A stretch of 64,000 bases of DNA from Planctomycetota bacterium (GTDB taxonomy: Bacteria > Planctomycetota > SZUA-567 > H5-PLA8). The DNA is taken from assembly GCA_023150555.1 (NCBI GenBank), contig JAKLKQ010000021.1, positions 37,573 through 101,572 of the forward strand, given 5' to 3'. The notes under the pieces are model-generated. The model saw nothing but the letters and a program-made list of their open reading frames with translations, searched no databases and had not been told where the DNA came from. Made by a program: the position numbers and the translations under genes. The first letter of the stretch is position 1, and each line of letters begins with the position of its first letter. Positions 26,584-34,359 of the stretch are shown here, one piece after another.

Positions 26584-28083
26584 ATGAGCGCCAAAGCCGC
26601 CGTCCGCATCGAACGCGACACCATGGGCGAAGTCGAAGTCCCCGCCGAGGCCCTCTGGGGAGCCCAGACCCAGCGCAGCCTGGGCAACTTCAAGGTCAGC
26701 GTCGAGAAGATGCCCCGCGAGGTCGTCCACGCCCTGATCCTCTGCAAGAAGGCCGCGGCCCTGGTGAACAAGGACCTCAAGACCCTCGACGCCAAGCTCG
26801 CCGACGCCATCGTGGCCGCCGCAGACGAGGTCCTGGGCGGGCAGCACGCCGACGCCTTCCCGCTCGTGGTCTGGCAGACCGGCAGCGGCACGCAATCTAA
26901 CATGAATGCCAACGAGGTCTTAGCGAATCGCGCCAGCGAGATCCTCGGCGGGCCGCGCGGCGAAGAACGGCTCGTGCACCCCAACGACCACGTCAACAAG
27001 GGCCAGTCGTCGAACGACATCTTCCCCACGGCGATGCACGTCGCCGCGGTTTGCGGCATCCGCGAGACGCTCATTCCCAAGGTCGCCGCGCTGCGCGACG
27101 AATTGAAGAAGAAGTCCGCCGCGTTCATGGGCATCGTCAAGATCGGGCGCACGCATCTCCAGGATGCCACGCCACTTACGCTGGGCCAGGAGTTCAGCGG
27201 CTACGTCGCGATGCTGGACCACGGCCTCGCGCACCTGGAAGCCGCGCTGCCGCACCTGCAGGAACTCGCCCTCGGCGGCACGGCCGTCGGCACGGGGCTG
27301 AACGCGCATCCCGAGTACGCCGTGCGCGTGGCGAAGAAGATCGCCGAACTGACCGGCCACCCGTTCGTGACCGCGCCCAACAAGTTCGAAGCGCTGGCCG
27401 CGAAGGACGCCTTCGTGCACGGCCACGGCGCCATAAAGACGCTCGCCGCCTCGCTTAACAAGATCGCCAACGACATCCGCTGGCTCGCCAGTGGCCCGCG
27501 CTGCGGCATCGGCGAGATCAACATTCCCGAGAACGAACCCGGCAGCAGCATCATGCCCGGCAAGGTCAACCCCACGCAGTGCGAGATGATGACGATGGCC
27601 TGCGCGCAGGTCTTCGGCAACGACGTGGCGATCAACATCGGCGGCGCGTCGGGCAACTTCGAACTCAACGTCTTCAAGCCGCTCATCATCCATAACTTCA
27701 TGCACAGCGTCAGGTTACTGGGCGATGGGTCAGAGTCCCTGCGGACCAACTGCGTCGAAGGCATCGAGCCCAACAGGGAGCGCATCGACCACAACCTGCG
27801 CAACAGCCTGATGCTGGTGACGGCGCTGAACCCGCACATCGGCTACGACAACGCGGCCAAGATCGCCAAGCACGCCCACAAAAAAGGGCAGACGCTGAAG
27901 GAGGCCGCCGTCGACCTCAAGCTGTTGACGGCGAAGGACTTCGACGAATGGGTGATCCCCGAAAAGATGGTCGGCGACATCGGCAAGGCCGCGTCCAAGA
28001 AGATCCCCGCGGCCGCGCCCGCCGCAGCCAAGACGCTCGCCACGCGCGCAGGAAAAGCGCAGAAGGTCGCGCGCAAAAAGTAG
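26584..28083 (+). CDS. fumC: Class II fumarate hydratase with basic C-terminal extension
   Basis: 499 aa; interconverts fumarate and malate in the TCA cycle as a cytosolic tetramer. Motifs: [46 protein letters not shown] and the superfamily signature [11 protein letters not shown]. The usual length is ~460-470. About 30 extra residues at the end (after MVGDIGKA) are Lys/Ala-rich: [19 protein letters not shown]. This resembles a histone-H1-like tail and is not part of the known fold. Ribosome site AAGGAG lies before ATG. No other TCA gene is adjacent. Confidence 0.95.
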   Translation: MSAKAAVRIERDTMGEVEVPAEALWGAQTQRSLGNFKVSVEKMPREVVHALILCKKAAALVNKDLKTLDAKLADAIVAAADEVLGGQHADAFPLVVWQTGSGTQSNMNANEVLANRASEILGGPRGEERLVHPNDHVNKGQSSNDIFPTAMHVAAVCGIRETLIPKVAALRDELKKKSAAFMGIVKIGRTHLQDATPLTLGQEFSGYVAMLDHGLAHLEAALPHLQELALGGTAVGTGLNAHPEYAVRVAKKIAELTGHPFVTAPNKFEALAAKDAFVHGHGAIKTLAASLNKIANDIRWLASGPRCGIGEINIPENEPGSSIMPGKVNPTQCEMMTMACAQVFGNDVAINIGGASGNFELNVFKPLIIHNFMHSVRLLGDGSESLRTNCVEGIEPNRERIDHNLRNSLMLVTALNPHIGYDNAAKIAKHAHKKGQTLKEAAVDLKLLTAKDFDEWVIPEKMVGDIGKAASKKIPAAAPAAAKTLATRAGKAQKVARKK

Positions 28084-28118
28084 CGCCCCCGCAAGCTCAA
28101 CCGCACACCGGGCACTCA

Positions 28119-28390
28119 CGAGATTTCGCGACTGACGAAAAATGTCGGTCGCGAGATTTCGCGAGTTGCTCGCGAAATTTCGCGAATCACCACGTGCTGC
28201 GCGACGTGCTGGAGTGCACATGGCGATTTGTATCGATCTATCCTCGATTTCAACATGGTGCATCGGCGCGCGTGCCACGAAATCATTGGACTTACGACGA
28301 TTTTGCGCGACGTGCTGCACCGAGGTGCAAATAGGGTTTACGTGAACGAAGGGTGTTACGTTGCACATCGTGGATGTGTTACGTTGCTCG
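28119..28390. repeat. Cluster of degenerate repeats and TTTCGCGA hairpins
   Basis: The 1009-base stretch 28084-29092 has no gene. Just after fumC, GAGATTTCGCGA occurs twice, and ATTTCGCGAG-TTG-CTCGCGAAAT (28156-28178) is a perfect 10-bp hairpin. The word GCGCGACGTGCTG occurs near 28200 and 28305, and GTGTTACGTTGC twice (28353-28364, 28376-28387). The first of these lies in a 16-mer that matches, inverted, 15 of 16 bases at 8259-8274. Unit spacing is irregular, so this is not a CRISPR array. Confidence 0.6.
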
Positions 28391-28438
28391 TTGTGCTGCG
28401 CAAAGTGCATTATACGCAAAGCGTAATAGCAGGGCTCA

Positions 28439-28581
28439 GGCTTCAGGAATCGGGATTCAGGAATGGAGCGCCTCCGGCGCACTTTCCTGGACCGGCACGC
28501 CTGCGCCCGATCAACCCCAAGAAGGGTAGCGAAGCCACGCCGCCCCTGCCGCCTGAATCCTGCTTCCTGATCCCTGACTAG
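28439..28581. repeat. Short-period CAGGAATC-type degenerate repeats
   Basis: GGCTTCAGGAATCGGGATTCAGGAATGG (from ~28439) is mirrored by CCTGAATCCTGCTTCCTGATCCCTGACT (to 28581). These are decayed ~8-10-base units with no coding sense. Confidence 0.45.
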
Positions 28582-28728
28582 ATTAGGATACGCCAGCGAA
28601 GTGCGGGGTGCATACGAACGAATGGCCCGGACGTCACCACGTCCGGGTCGAGGCGATGAAATCGTCACGACAAGATTCATCCGGGAGACGTTCAAGCTTG
28701 CGGGACGCCGCCGCACAGCCGGCCACCC

Positions 28729-28794
28729 TTCGGCGCAAAGCGCCGAACGCGTCCGCCACCGCCCCGCCGCTCCGCCCCCTTATATAAGGAGGCG
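28729..28794. repeat. Two-hairpin element, copy 1
   Basis: Hairpin 1 is TTCGGCGC-AAA-GCGCCGAA (28729-28747). Hairpin 2 is CGCCCCCT-TATATA-AGGAGGCG (28773-28794). The same two hairpins, flanked by the same AGCCGGCC word, recur at 33824-33873 with a changed first loop and a shorter spacer. The element lies in otherwise gene-free DNA. The rest of 28795-29092 shows nothing recognisable apart from the leader of the methylase gene. Confidence 0.6.
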
Positions 28795-29092
28795 CAAGGC
28801 CCGCCGAAAGAATCGCTCACTCGCGGCGCCGAAGTGCGCTACAATCCCGGCATGACCCGCAAGCACCTCACCGCCGCCCGCATAACAATGCGTCCAAACT
28901 TTCGGGTTGCATGTAAATCGCCGCTGGATACCTTATGCAACAGAGAATTGGGAGCGCCGCCTTCGTAACTTTTATATGTTTTTTCATGCAGAACAAACAC
29001 TTGCCTGCGCTATGATTCACAAGGGATGATTGGAGTTGCAGCACTTTTTGGCGAGCCGGCTCACTTGCAACGACGTCCGGGGAGCTTGACCC

Positions 29093-30574
29093 ATGTTGTC
29101 CGAAGTCGAACAGGTTCGCTTAAGGATATCCAGAGCCACCGACGCGAAAAAGAAATCGCAGTACGGCCAGTTCTTCACCTCCGAACGCACGGCCGCTTTT
29201 ATGGCCGGACTGTTCCCGCGAAGCAAGGGGACCTGCCACTTGCTGGATGCAGGCGCAGGGATCGGTTCGCTTTCCGCCGCGTTTCTAGAGCGCTGGCGCA
29301 GCGGGGAACTGAAATTTGACCATGTCGAATTGGAAGCCTTCGAAATCGACGAGACCCTTCATGAGCCTCTGAACGAAACGCTCAGACGGTTCGACCGTAA
29401 GTCCTTTACCAAACGCGTTCGGGGCGACGATTTTGTCCTTACGGCCTCCGATTGGCTCTCGGGTACGCTCTTCATGTCGCCGCCACAATTTACCCACGCA
29501 ATCCTAAACCCACCGTACAAGAAGATTGGTAGTTCCTCCGCCCATAGAATCGCCTTGCGCCGAGTCGGAATTGAGACGGTAAATCTTTATTCGGCGTTCG
29601 TTGCGCTGGCCGTTTCTCTCTTAGCTCCTGGCGGCCAAATTGTTGCGATTGTACCCAGGAGTTTCTGCAACGGCCCCTATTACCGCCCCTTCCGGGAATT
29701 CGTCCTCAATCGGTGTGTCATTCGTCATCTCCATTTGTTCGACTCACGCGATAAGGCGTTCAAGGACGACGACGTGCTCCAAGAGAACGTAATCGTCCGG
29801 TTGGAGCGCGGCGGGCGCCAACAAGAGGTGACCGTTTCAACCTCCGGAGACGACACGTTCAGCGACATATCGACGCGCAAACATTCCTTCGATGCCATTG
29901 TTGAGCCGAACGATTCCGAACGCTTCATTCACATCCCAACTTGCGCTCCAGGAACTTCCGAAACAACAGGCTCCCCCGCGTTTCATCATTCCTTGGGCGA
30001 TATTGGGCTCAGCGTATCGACGGGGCCGGTGGTCGATTTCCGGCTTCGGGATCATTTGGTGCGGATGCCGGAAAAGGGATGCGTCCCCCTGCTATACGCG
30101 TGCCACCTCACACCCACAGGCACGGTCTGGCCTTTGCAGGACTCGAAGAAACCCAATGCCATCCTGCGAAACGACGAGACCGAAAAGTGGCTCTACCCCA
30201 ATGGGTTTTACTGTGTGGTCAGGCGATTCTCGTCGAAGGAAGAAAAGCGGCGAATCGTCGCAAGGGTTGTCGATCCTCGCTCGTTCAAGAAGACTCCCGC
30301 ACTTGGGTTCGAGAATCACCTCAATGTCTTTCACGAGAACAGGAATGGCGTTCCGGAGGCGCTGGCCCACGGACTCGCGGCCTACTTGAATTCAACCATG
30401 GTCGATGAAAGCTTCCGGCGGTTTAATGGACACACCCAAGTCAATGCAACCGACCTAAGGCAAATGAAGTACCTGAGCCGGCAGGACCTTATCGGTCTTG
30501 GAAAGTGGGCGATGAAACAAGGAATTCCTTCGCAGAGCGCGATCGATAAAAAGCTCGGAACATTGCCTGCATGA
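29093..30574 (+). CDS. Type II N6-adenine DNA methyltransferase (PstI/BsuBI-type system)
   Basis: 493 aa. Motif X/N-terminal GQFFT, SAM-binding motif I DAGAGIGSLSAAF and catalytic NPPY (ILNPPYKKIG) mark a gamma-type N6-adenine methylase. The C-terminal ~250 residues form the target-recognition part. Its 3' end overlaps the endonuclease gene by four bases (ATGA), so the two are translationally coupled. It should methylate the same site the partner cuts; systems of this family recognise CTGCAG, but specificity here is untested. Base composition is less GC-rich than the core genes, suggesting transfer. Start chosen at ATG 29093, with GGGGAG nine bases upstream. Confidence 0.9.
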   Translation: MLSEVEQVRLRISRATDAKKKSQYGQFFTSERTAAFMAGLFPRSKGTCHLLDAGAGIGSLSAAFLERWRSGELKFDHVELEAFEIDETLHEPLNETLRRFDRKSFTKRVRGDDFVLTASDWLSGTLFMSPPQFTHAILNPPYKKIGSSSAHRIALRRVGIETVNLYSAFVALAVSLLAPGGQIVAIVPRSFCNGPYYRPFREFVLNRCVIRHLHLFDSRDKAFKDDDVLQENVIVRLERGGRQQEVTVSTSGDDTFSDISTRKHSFDAIVEPNDSERFIHIPTCAPGTSETTGSPAFHHSLGDIGLSVSTGPVVDFRLRDHLVRMPEKGCVPLLYACHLTPTGTVWPLQDSKKPNAILRNDETEKWLYPNGFYCVVRRFSSKEEKRRIVARVVDPRSFKKTPALGFENHLNVFHENRNGVPEALAHGLAAYLNSTMVDESFRRFNGHTQVNATDLRQMKYLSRQDLIGLGKWAMKQGIPSQSAIDKKLGTLPA

Positions 30575-31530
30575 GCACGTCCAAAAGAAGTCGCCAAATA
30601 AGGGCCGCGCTCAAAATTCTGACGGCACTCGGATTACCGCGCGCACAACAGAACGAACGCTCGGCGCTTTGCCTGTTAGCCTTGTCGAGCATTACGCCAG
30701 AAAGGTCGTGGGCCGAGGCGGAGGCTCCGCTGATTGGCATCACGCCGATCATGGATTGGGCGCGGGACCACTACAGAAAGCGGTATGCTCCAAATACGCG
30801 AGAAACAATTCGCCGCCAAACCATGCACCAATTCTGCGATGCGGGCATAGCCCTTTACAATCCCGACAAACCGGATCGAGCGGTCAACAGCCCACATGCG
30901 GTCTACCAGATCGAGCCTGCCGCCCTGGAATTGGTTCGCCTTTGGGGGACTTCGAATTGGAACAAGGCACTTAAGACTTACCTTGTCGAAAGGGAAACCC
31001 TGGTCGCCAAATACAAGAAGGCGCGTGTTCAACGGCAAATCCCCGTCGAGATTTCGCCAGGGAAGAAAATTTCGCTCAGTCCGGGCGAACACAGCGAACT
31101 CATTCGCGCAATCATTGAGGACTTCGCGCCTCGCTTTGCCCCAGGAAGCACTCTCGTCTATGTCGGAGACACCGGCAAGAAATGGGGATACTTTGATGCC
31201 CCCTTGTTGTCGAAACTGGGCATAACGGTTGATTCGCATGGGAAGATGCCGGATGTTGCTCTTTACTATTCAACAAAGAACTGGCTGCTGCTTGCGGAGG
31301 CCGTGACGAGCCACGGTCCTGTAGACGGCAAACGCCATCAAGAGCTCGCTAAACTATTCGCCGGATCGACGGCAGGTTTGGTTTTTGTAACCGCCTTTCC
31401 CAATCGCACGGTAATGAGCAGATATCTTGGCGATATCGCATGGGAAACCGAAGTATGGGTGGCCGACGCGCCGTCACATCTCATTCACTTTAACGGAGTC
31501 CGGTTTTTGGGCCCATACGATCCATCTTAG
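30571..31530 (+). CDS. BsuBI/PstI-family restriction endonuclease
   Basis: 319 aa. The N-terminal ~170 residues are a helical part; the C-terminal catalytic domain carries the family's strongest blocks: YVGDTGKKWGYFD, HGKMPDVALYY, NWLLLAEAVTSHGPVD and WVADAPSHLIHFNGVRFLGPY. The PD...E pattern fits a PD-(D/E)xK nuclease core. It cuts unmethylated DNA at the site protected by the upstream methylase. The ATG overlaps the methylase TGA. The gene appears full length and intact. CTGCAG is not avoided in this window (for example 138, 189, 333), as expected for a protected host or a recent arrival. Confidence 0.93.
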   Translation: MSTSKRSRQIRAALKILTALGLPRAQQNERSALCLLALSSITPERSWAEAEAPLIGITPIMDWARDHYRKRYAPNTRETIRRQTMHQFCDAGIALYNPDKPDRAVNSPHAVYQIEPAALELVRLWGTSNWNKALKTYLVERETLVAKYKKARVQRQIPVEISPGKKISLSPGEHSELIRAIIEDFAPRFAPGSTLVYVGDTGKKWGYFDAPLLSKLGITVDSHGKMPDVALYYSTKNWLLLAEAVTSHGPVDGKRHQELAKLFAGSTAGLVFVTAFPNRTVMSRYLGDIAWETEVWVADAPSHLIHFNGVRFLGPYDPS

Positions 31531-31602
31531 AAAATCGCGCGCCCTCCTGCTGCGCCCCGGTCTCGCAGGTGAAGTCGCCGAAGGCCGGCAGCACCGCGCC
31601 GG

Positions 31603-32412
31603 TTACGGGGGCAACGGCAGGCGGCCCATGCGCACCTCGATGGGCGTCCTGCCAAAGTGGCGCTTGAAGGCGCGAGAGAAATAGAACGGGCTGCCAAAAC
31701 GGAGTTTCTCGGCCACCTCCTTCACCGCGACACCGCCCTGAGCCAACGCGCTCCAGGCATAGTTCATGCGCCTGGCCACCAGATAGTTGTGCGGCGTCAC
31801 GCTGAACGTGCGCTTGAAGCAGCGGTGGAAATACACGGGGCAAAGGTGCACGCTTTCGGCGACGTCTTCCAGCGACGGATTCTCGAGGAAATGCCCGTCC
31901 ATGAAGGCCAGCGCGGGCTTGAGCGCCGCGAAGGCCTGCGGCGCCCCGGCGCCGCGCGGCGGGTCTGCCGGAGCCGGCAGCGCCATCCATTCCGCACAGG
32001 CCCACGCCAGCATGGCCTGCGTCCGGAAGACGTCGCGTGGAGATCGCGCGTCGAAGAGTTCCTGCATGCGCCGGTACACCGGCTTCCAGAAAGACCACTT
32101 CGCAGCCGGCCAGCGCAGGCCGCCGGCGAACCGCGCGACGACGAAGTTCATCTCCATCGAGTCGGGGCGGAAGTGCAACCAGTCGAGCGTCATGCGGCGC
32201 GCGCAGCGGTAGCGGATCCAGCGGTAGCCGGGCAGCAGGTAGATGTAACCGGCCCGCAGTTCCACGGTGCGGCCCCGATAGAGGAACTCCGCGCGGCCCC
32301 TGCGCGGGAAATACAGGCGGTGGTAGTCCGCGTACTGCCAGTCCGTGGCGCGCCACTTCGGCGTGCAGGTGAAGGCGCCGCCGCCCAGCAGGGCGCTCGA
32401 ATAGCTGTCCAT
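31603..32412 (-). CDS. AraC-family transcriptional regulator
   Basis: 269 aa. The N-terminal half is a cupin-like AraC effector domain (YHRLYFPRRGRAEFLYRG, ELRAGYIYLLPGY). The C-terminal two-HTH DNA-binding domain runs ~170-265: NPSLEDVAESVHLCPVYFHRCFKRTFSVTP, then VKEVAEKLRFGSPFYFSRAFKRHFGRTP. It is divergent from the PhyH-type dioxygenase (32830), with a MITE-like element filling the gap, so it may regulate that gene and itself. In related lineages such regulators respond to sugars. Ligand unknown. It is convergent with the restriction gene (72 bases). Confidence 0.9.
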   Translation of the reverse strand: MDSYSSALLGGGAFTCTPKWRATDWQYADYHRLYFPRRGRAEFLYRGRTVELRAGYIYLLPGYRWIRYRCARRMTLDWLHFRPDSMEMNFVVARFAGGLRWPAAKWSFWKPVYRRMQELFDARSPRDVFRTQAMLAWACAEWMALPAPADPPRGAGAPQAFAALKPALAFMDGHFLENPSLEDVAESVHLCPVYFHRCFKRTFSVTPHNYLVARRMNYAWSALAQGGVAVKEVAEKLRFGSPFYFSRAFKRHFGRTPIEVRMGRLPLPP

Positions 32413-32530
32413 GCCCTCACTCTACCCCGCCCGTCCCGGACCGGAAGTCAAGAAAAGACATGTTTCTGTCAGCTTAGTCCATTTAGAACCTGCCCCCGTT
32501 GCGTTAGGTTCATCCATGTCGCTTCCCCAA

Positions 32531-32804
32531 GCAGTCCGTTGAAAAAGGGGCCAGGCCGCGTTGCGAGTAATTTTCGCACTGAACGAGGCGCGCGAAGCGG
32601 AGCCGTAGCTGGAGGCTACGGCGAGCGTAGCGGAACGAAGTTCAGGACGAAAAGGCCCGCAACCCTTTGGGCAGCCTTGTCTTGCGATCCGGACCTGCGT
32701 TGCGCTTCGCTGCGGCGTATCTTCTCGATACGCCTCGACTATGCGCGCCTTGGTCCAAATCACAATCCAAGGCTGCGCGGCCTGGCCCTTTTTCAACGGG
32801 CTGC
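32531..32804. mobile_element. MITE-like non-autonomous element, 274 bp
   Basis: The ends are terminal inverted repeats of 29-30 bases: left GCAGTCCGTTGAAAAAGGGG.., right the complement of GCAGCCCGTTGAAAAAGGGC.., differing by one substitution and one indel. Inside are two hairpins (GCCGTAGC-TGGAG-GCTACGGC at 32602-32622 and GGCGTATC-TTCT-CGATACGCC near 32714-32733) and no ORF of note. No clear target duplication is seen. A single degenerate end of the same element lies at 33689-33716, so the PhyH gene is bracketed by related ends. Confidence 0.75.
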
Positions 32805-32829
32805 TAGGCCCCGAGAGGAGTCCGATGCC

Positions 32830-33687
32830 ATGTCCCCTGACGCCGACGATCCGATGAGCCGCCGCGACCTCGCCTTCAAGCCCGTTTCAAATCCCGCGCC
32901 CAGGGTGCTGACGGCCGAACAGATCGAGCGCTACAACCGCGACGGGTACCTCACGCCATTCCCCATCTACAACGCGGCCGGCGCGGCGCGCAACCGCGCG
33001 TACTTCGACCGGCTCCTGGCGATGCTCAAGGCCTTCAAGGACGGGCGCGACACTTACGCGATCAACGGATACCACACGCACTGCCGGGGCATTTGGGACA
33101 TGGTCATGAATCCCGCGATCCTGGATATCGTGGAAGACTTGGTCGGCCCGGACATCGTCTGCTGGGGCACGCACTTCTTCTGCAAGCTGCCGCACGACCC
33201 CAAGTCGGTGCCGTGGCACCAGGACGCGTCGTACTGGCCGTTCACGCCCGCGCGCACCGTTACGGTTTGGCTGGCCATCGACGACACGGATACGGAGAAC
33301 GCCTGCATGTCCTTTCTTCCGGGCACCCACCGCCTGGGGCACCTGGCCTGGAAGCGCTCCGACAAGCCTGCGGTGCTGAATCAGGAGATCGAGGAGATCG
33401 GGCAGTACGGGCGCCCGGTGCCCGTGGAGTTGAAGGCCGGCGAGATCGAGCTGCACGCGGACATGCTTGCGCACGGTTCGCCGCCGAACACGTCCTCGCG
33501 CCGGCGCTGTGGGCTGACGATGCGCTATTGCCCGACGAGCGTGCGGTCCGTCAATGGCGGCTGGCGCAGCCAGGCCATCCTGTGCCGCGGCAGGGATCCC
33601 GACGCCTACTGGACGCCCGCGCCGCGGCCCGATGGCGAGGACTTGGCGATTCCAGCTAAGCGCAAGGAACTGATTGGCGCGAATTAG
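32830..33687 (+). CDS. PhyH-family Fe(II)/2-oxoglutarate dioxygenase
   Basis: 285 aa from ATG 32830 (GAGAGGAG upstream); the longer track ORF runs back through the MITE and the antisense AraC gene and is wrong. Phytanoyl-CoA dioxygenase fold: iron ligands His130 and Asp132 in WHQDASYW, distal His215 in AHGSPPNTSSRRR, and FLPGTHRLGH in between. It hydroxylates a small organic molecule using O2 and 2-oxoglutarate. The family is broad, so the substrate is not known. Its divergent neighbour is an AraC regulator, a pairing that suggests inducible small-molecule catabolism. Downstream DNA is a patchwork of repeat fragments. Confidence 0.85.
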   Translation: MSPDADDPMSRRDLAFKPVSNPAPRVLTAEQIERYNRDGYLTPFPIYNAAGAARNRAYFDRLLAMLKAFKDGRDTYAINGYHTHCRGIWDMVMNPAILDIVEDLVGPDIVCWGTHFFCKLPHDPKSVPWHQDASYWPFTPARTVTVWLAIDDTDTENACMSFLPGTHRLGHLAWKRSDKPAVLNQEIEEIGQYGRPVPVELKAGEIELHADMLAHGSPPNTSSRRRCGLTMRYCPTSVRSVNGGWRSQAILCRGRDPDAYWTPAPRPDGEDLAIPAKRKELIGAN

Positions 33688-33688
33688 G

Positions 33689-33716
33689 CCCATTGAAAAA
33701 GGGGCGCGGCCGCGTT
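33689..33716 (+). repeat. Solitary degenerate MITE end
   Basis: CCCATTGAAAAAGGGGCGCGGCCGCGTT matches the left terminal repeat of the 32531-32804 element in about 25 of 28 bases and in the same orientation. The rest of the element is absent. Confidence 0.6.
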
Positions 33717-33718
33717 CT

Positions 33719-33798
33719 GCGGCTGTTGAACATCTTCTGGAAGTCCCAGTGGTCGTAGAACTCCGTGCCGTAGCGCCGGTCGCTGGGACGGAGGTAGC
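33719..33798 (-). pseudogene. Orphan copy of the RPSDRRYG C-terminal tag
   Basis: Minus-strand translation gives LRPSDRRYGTEFYDHWDFQK and MFNSR, nearly identical to the C-terminus of the 42387-43583 protein, but without a matching gene body or stop. Read as a relic of a tagged gene, or as a moved fragment. It abuts the MITE end and the two-hairpin element. Confidence 0.6.
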
Positions 33799-33823
33799 CG
33801 CCCGCGGACGCAGCCGGCCTCCA

Positions 33824-33873
33824 TTCGGCGCGCAGCGCCGAACGCGTCAACCGCCTCCTGATATAAGGAGGCG
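33824..33873. repeat. Two-hairpin element, copy 2
   Basis: TTCGGCGC-GCA-GCGCCGAA (33824-33842) and CGCCTCCT-GATATA-AGGAGGCG (33852-33873). Same order, stems and flanks as 28729-28794. One stem base differs between copies (T here, C there), leaving the stem perfect only in this copy. Confidence 0.6.
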
Positions 33874-33981
33874 CGGGAGTTCATCCGCGCCAACCGCCAT
33901 GTCCTTGAACCGCGGCGTCGCCGATTGCCTGGCGGGGCCGGAGAACCGAAATCGTGCGCTCAGCCGGTACAACACAAGAAG

Positions 33982-34314
33982 TCAATGCGGAACAGAACTC
34001 GAGAATACGTTGAGGACAACCACGCCGGCTACGATCAAGGAAAGTCCGATAAGGGCCGGCGTATCCAGCGCCTGTCCCAGGAAGATCCATGCGACCAGGG
34101 CAATCAGGGCGACGCCTACACCGGACCAGATTGCATAAACCACCCCCACCGGGATGGTTTCGAGCGTGAGCGACAGAAAGTAGAACGCGGACAGGTAGCC
34201 GACGGCAACGATAATCGACGGCCAAAAGCGCGTAAAGCCTTCGGAAGACTTCAGCGCCGAAGTGGCGATCACTTCGCTGCATATAGCCACGGCAAGTATC
34301 AGCCACTTCTGCAT
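33982..34314 (-). CDS. emrE: EmrE-like small multidrug resistance (SMR) exporter
   Basis: 110 aa from ATG 34314, behind GGAGG; the track's extra 11 residues are not needed, and this start gives EmrE's exact length. Four helices. The essential proton/substrate carboxylate Glu14 and Trp63 (YAIWSGVG) fall at the same positions as in EmrE. The SSEGFTRFWPS and GVVVLNVFSSSVPH blocks are also typical. Works as an antiparallel dimer exchanging protons for cationic, often quaternary-ammonium, compounds. Last gene of a three-gene minus-strand cluster (hydrolase, Rieske oxygenase, SMR; gaps 17 and 45 bases), so it may export the pathway's substrate or product. Confidence 0.92.
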   Translation of the reverse strand: MQKWLILAVAICSEVIATSALKSSEGFTRFWPSIIVAVGYLSAFYFLSLTLETIPVGVVYAIWSGVGVALIALVAWIFLGQALDTPALIGLSLIVAGVVVLNVFSSSVPH

Positions 34315-34359
34315 TCGCCTGATCCTCCGCCACCGAACGCCAACCATCTATTGGTCCGC

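Noticed and set aside
28119-28390. Possible CRISPR array
   Set aside because: Repeats are of different lengths and irregular spacing, with no uniform spacers and no cas gene.
31657-32829. Upstream part of the 676-aa plus-strand ORF
   Set aside because: It crosses the antisense AraC gene and the MITE. PhyH homology starts after 32830.
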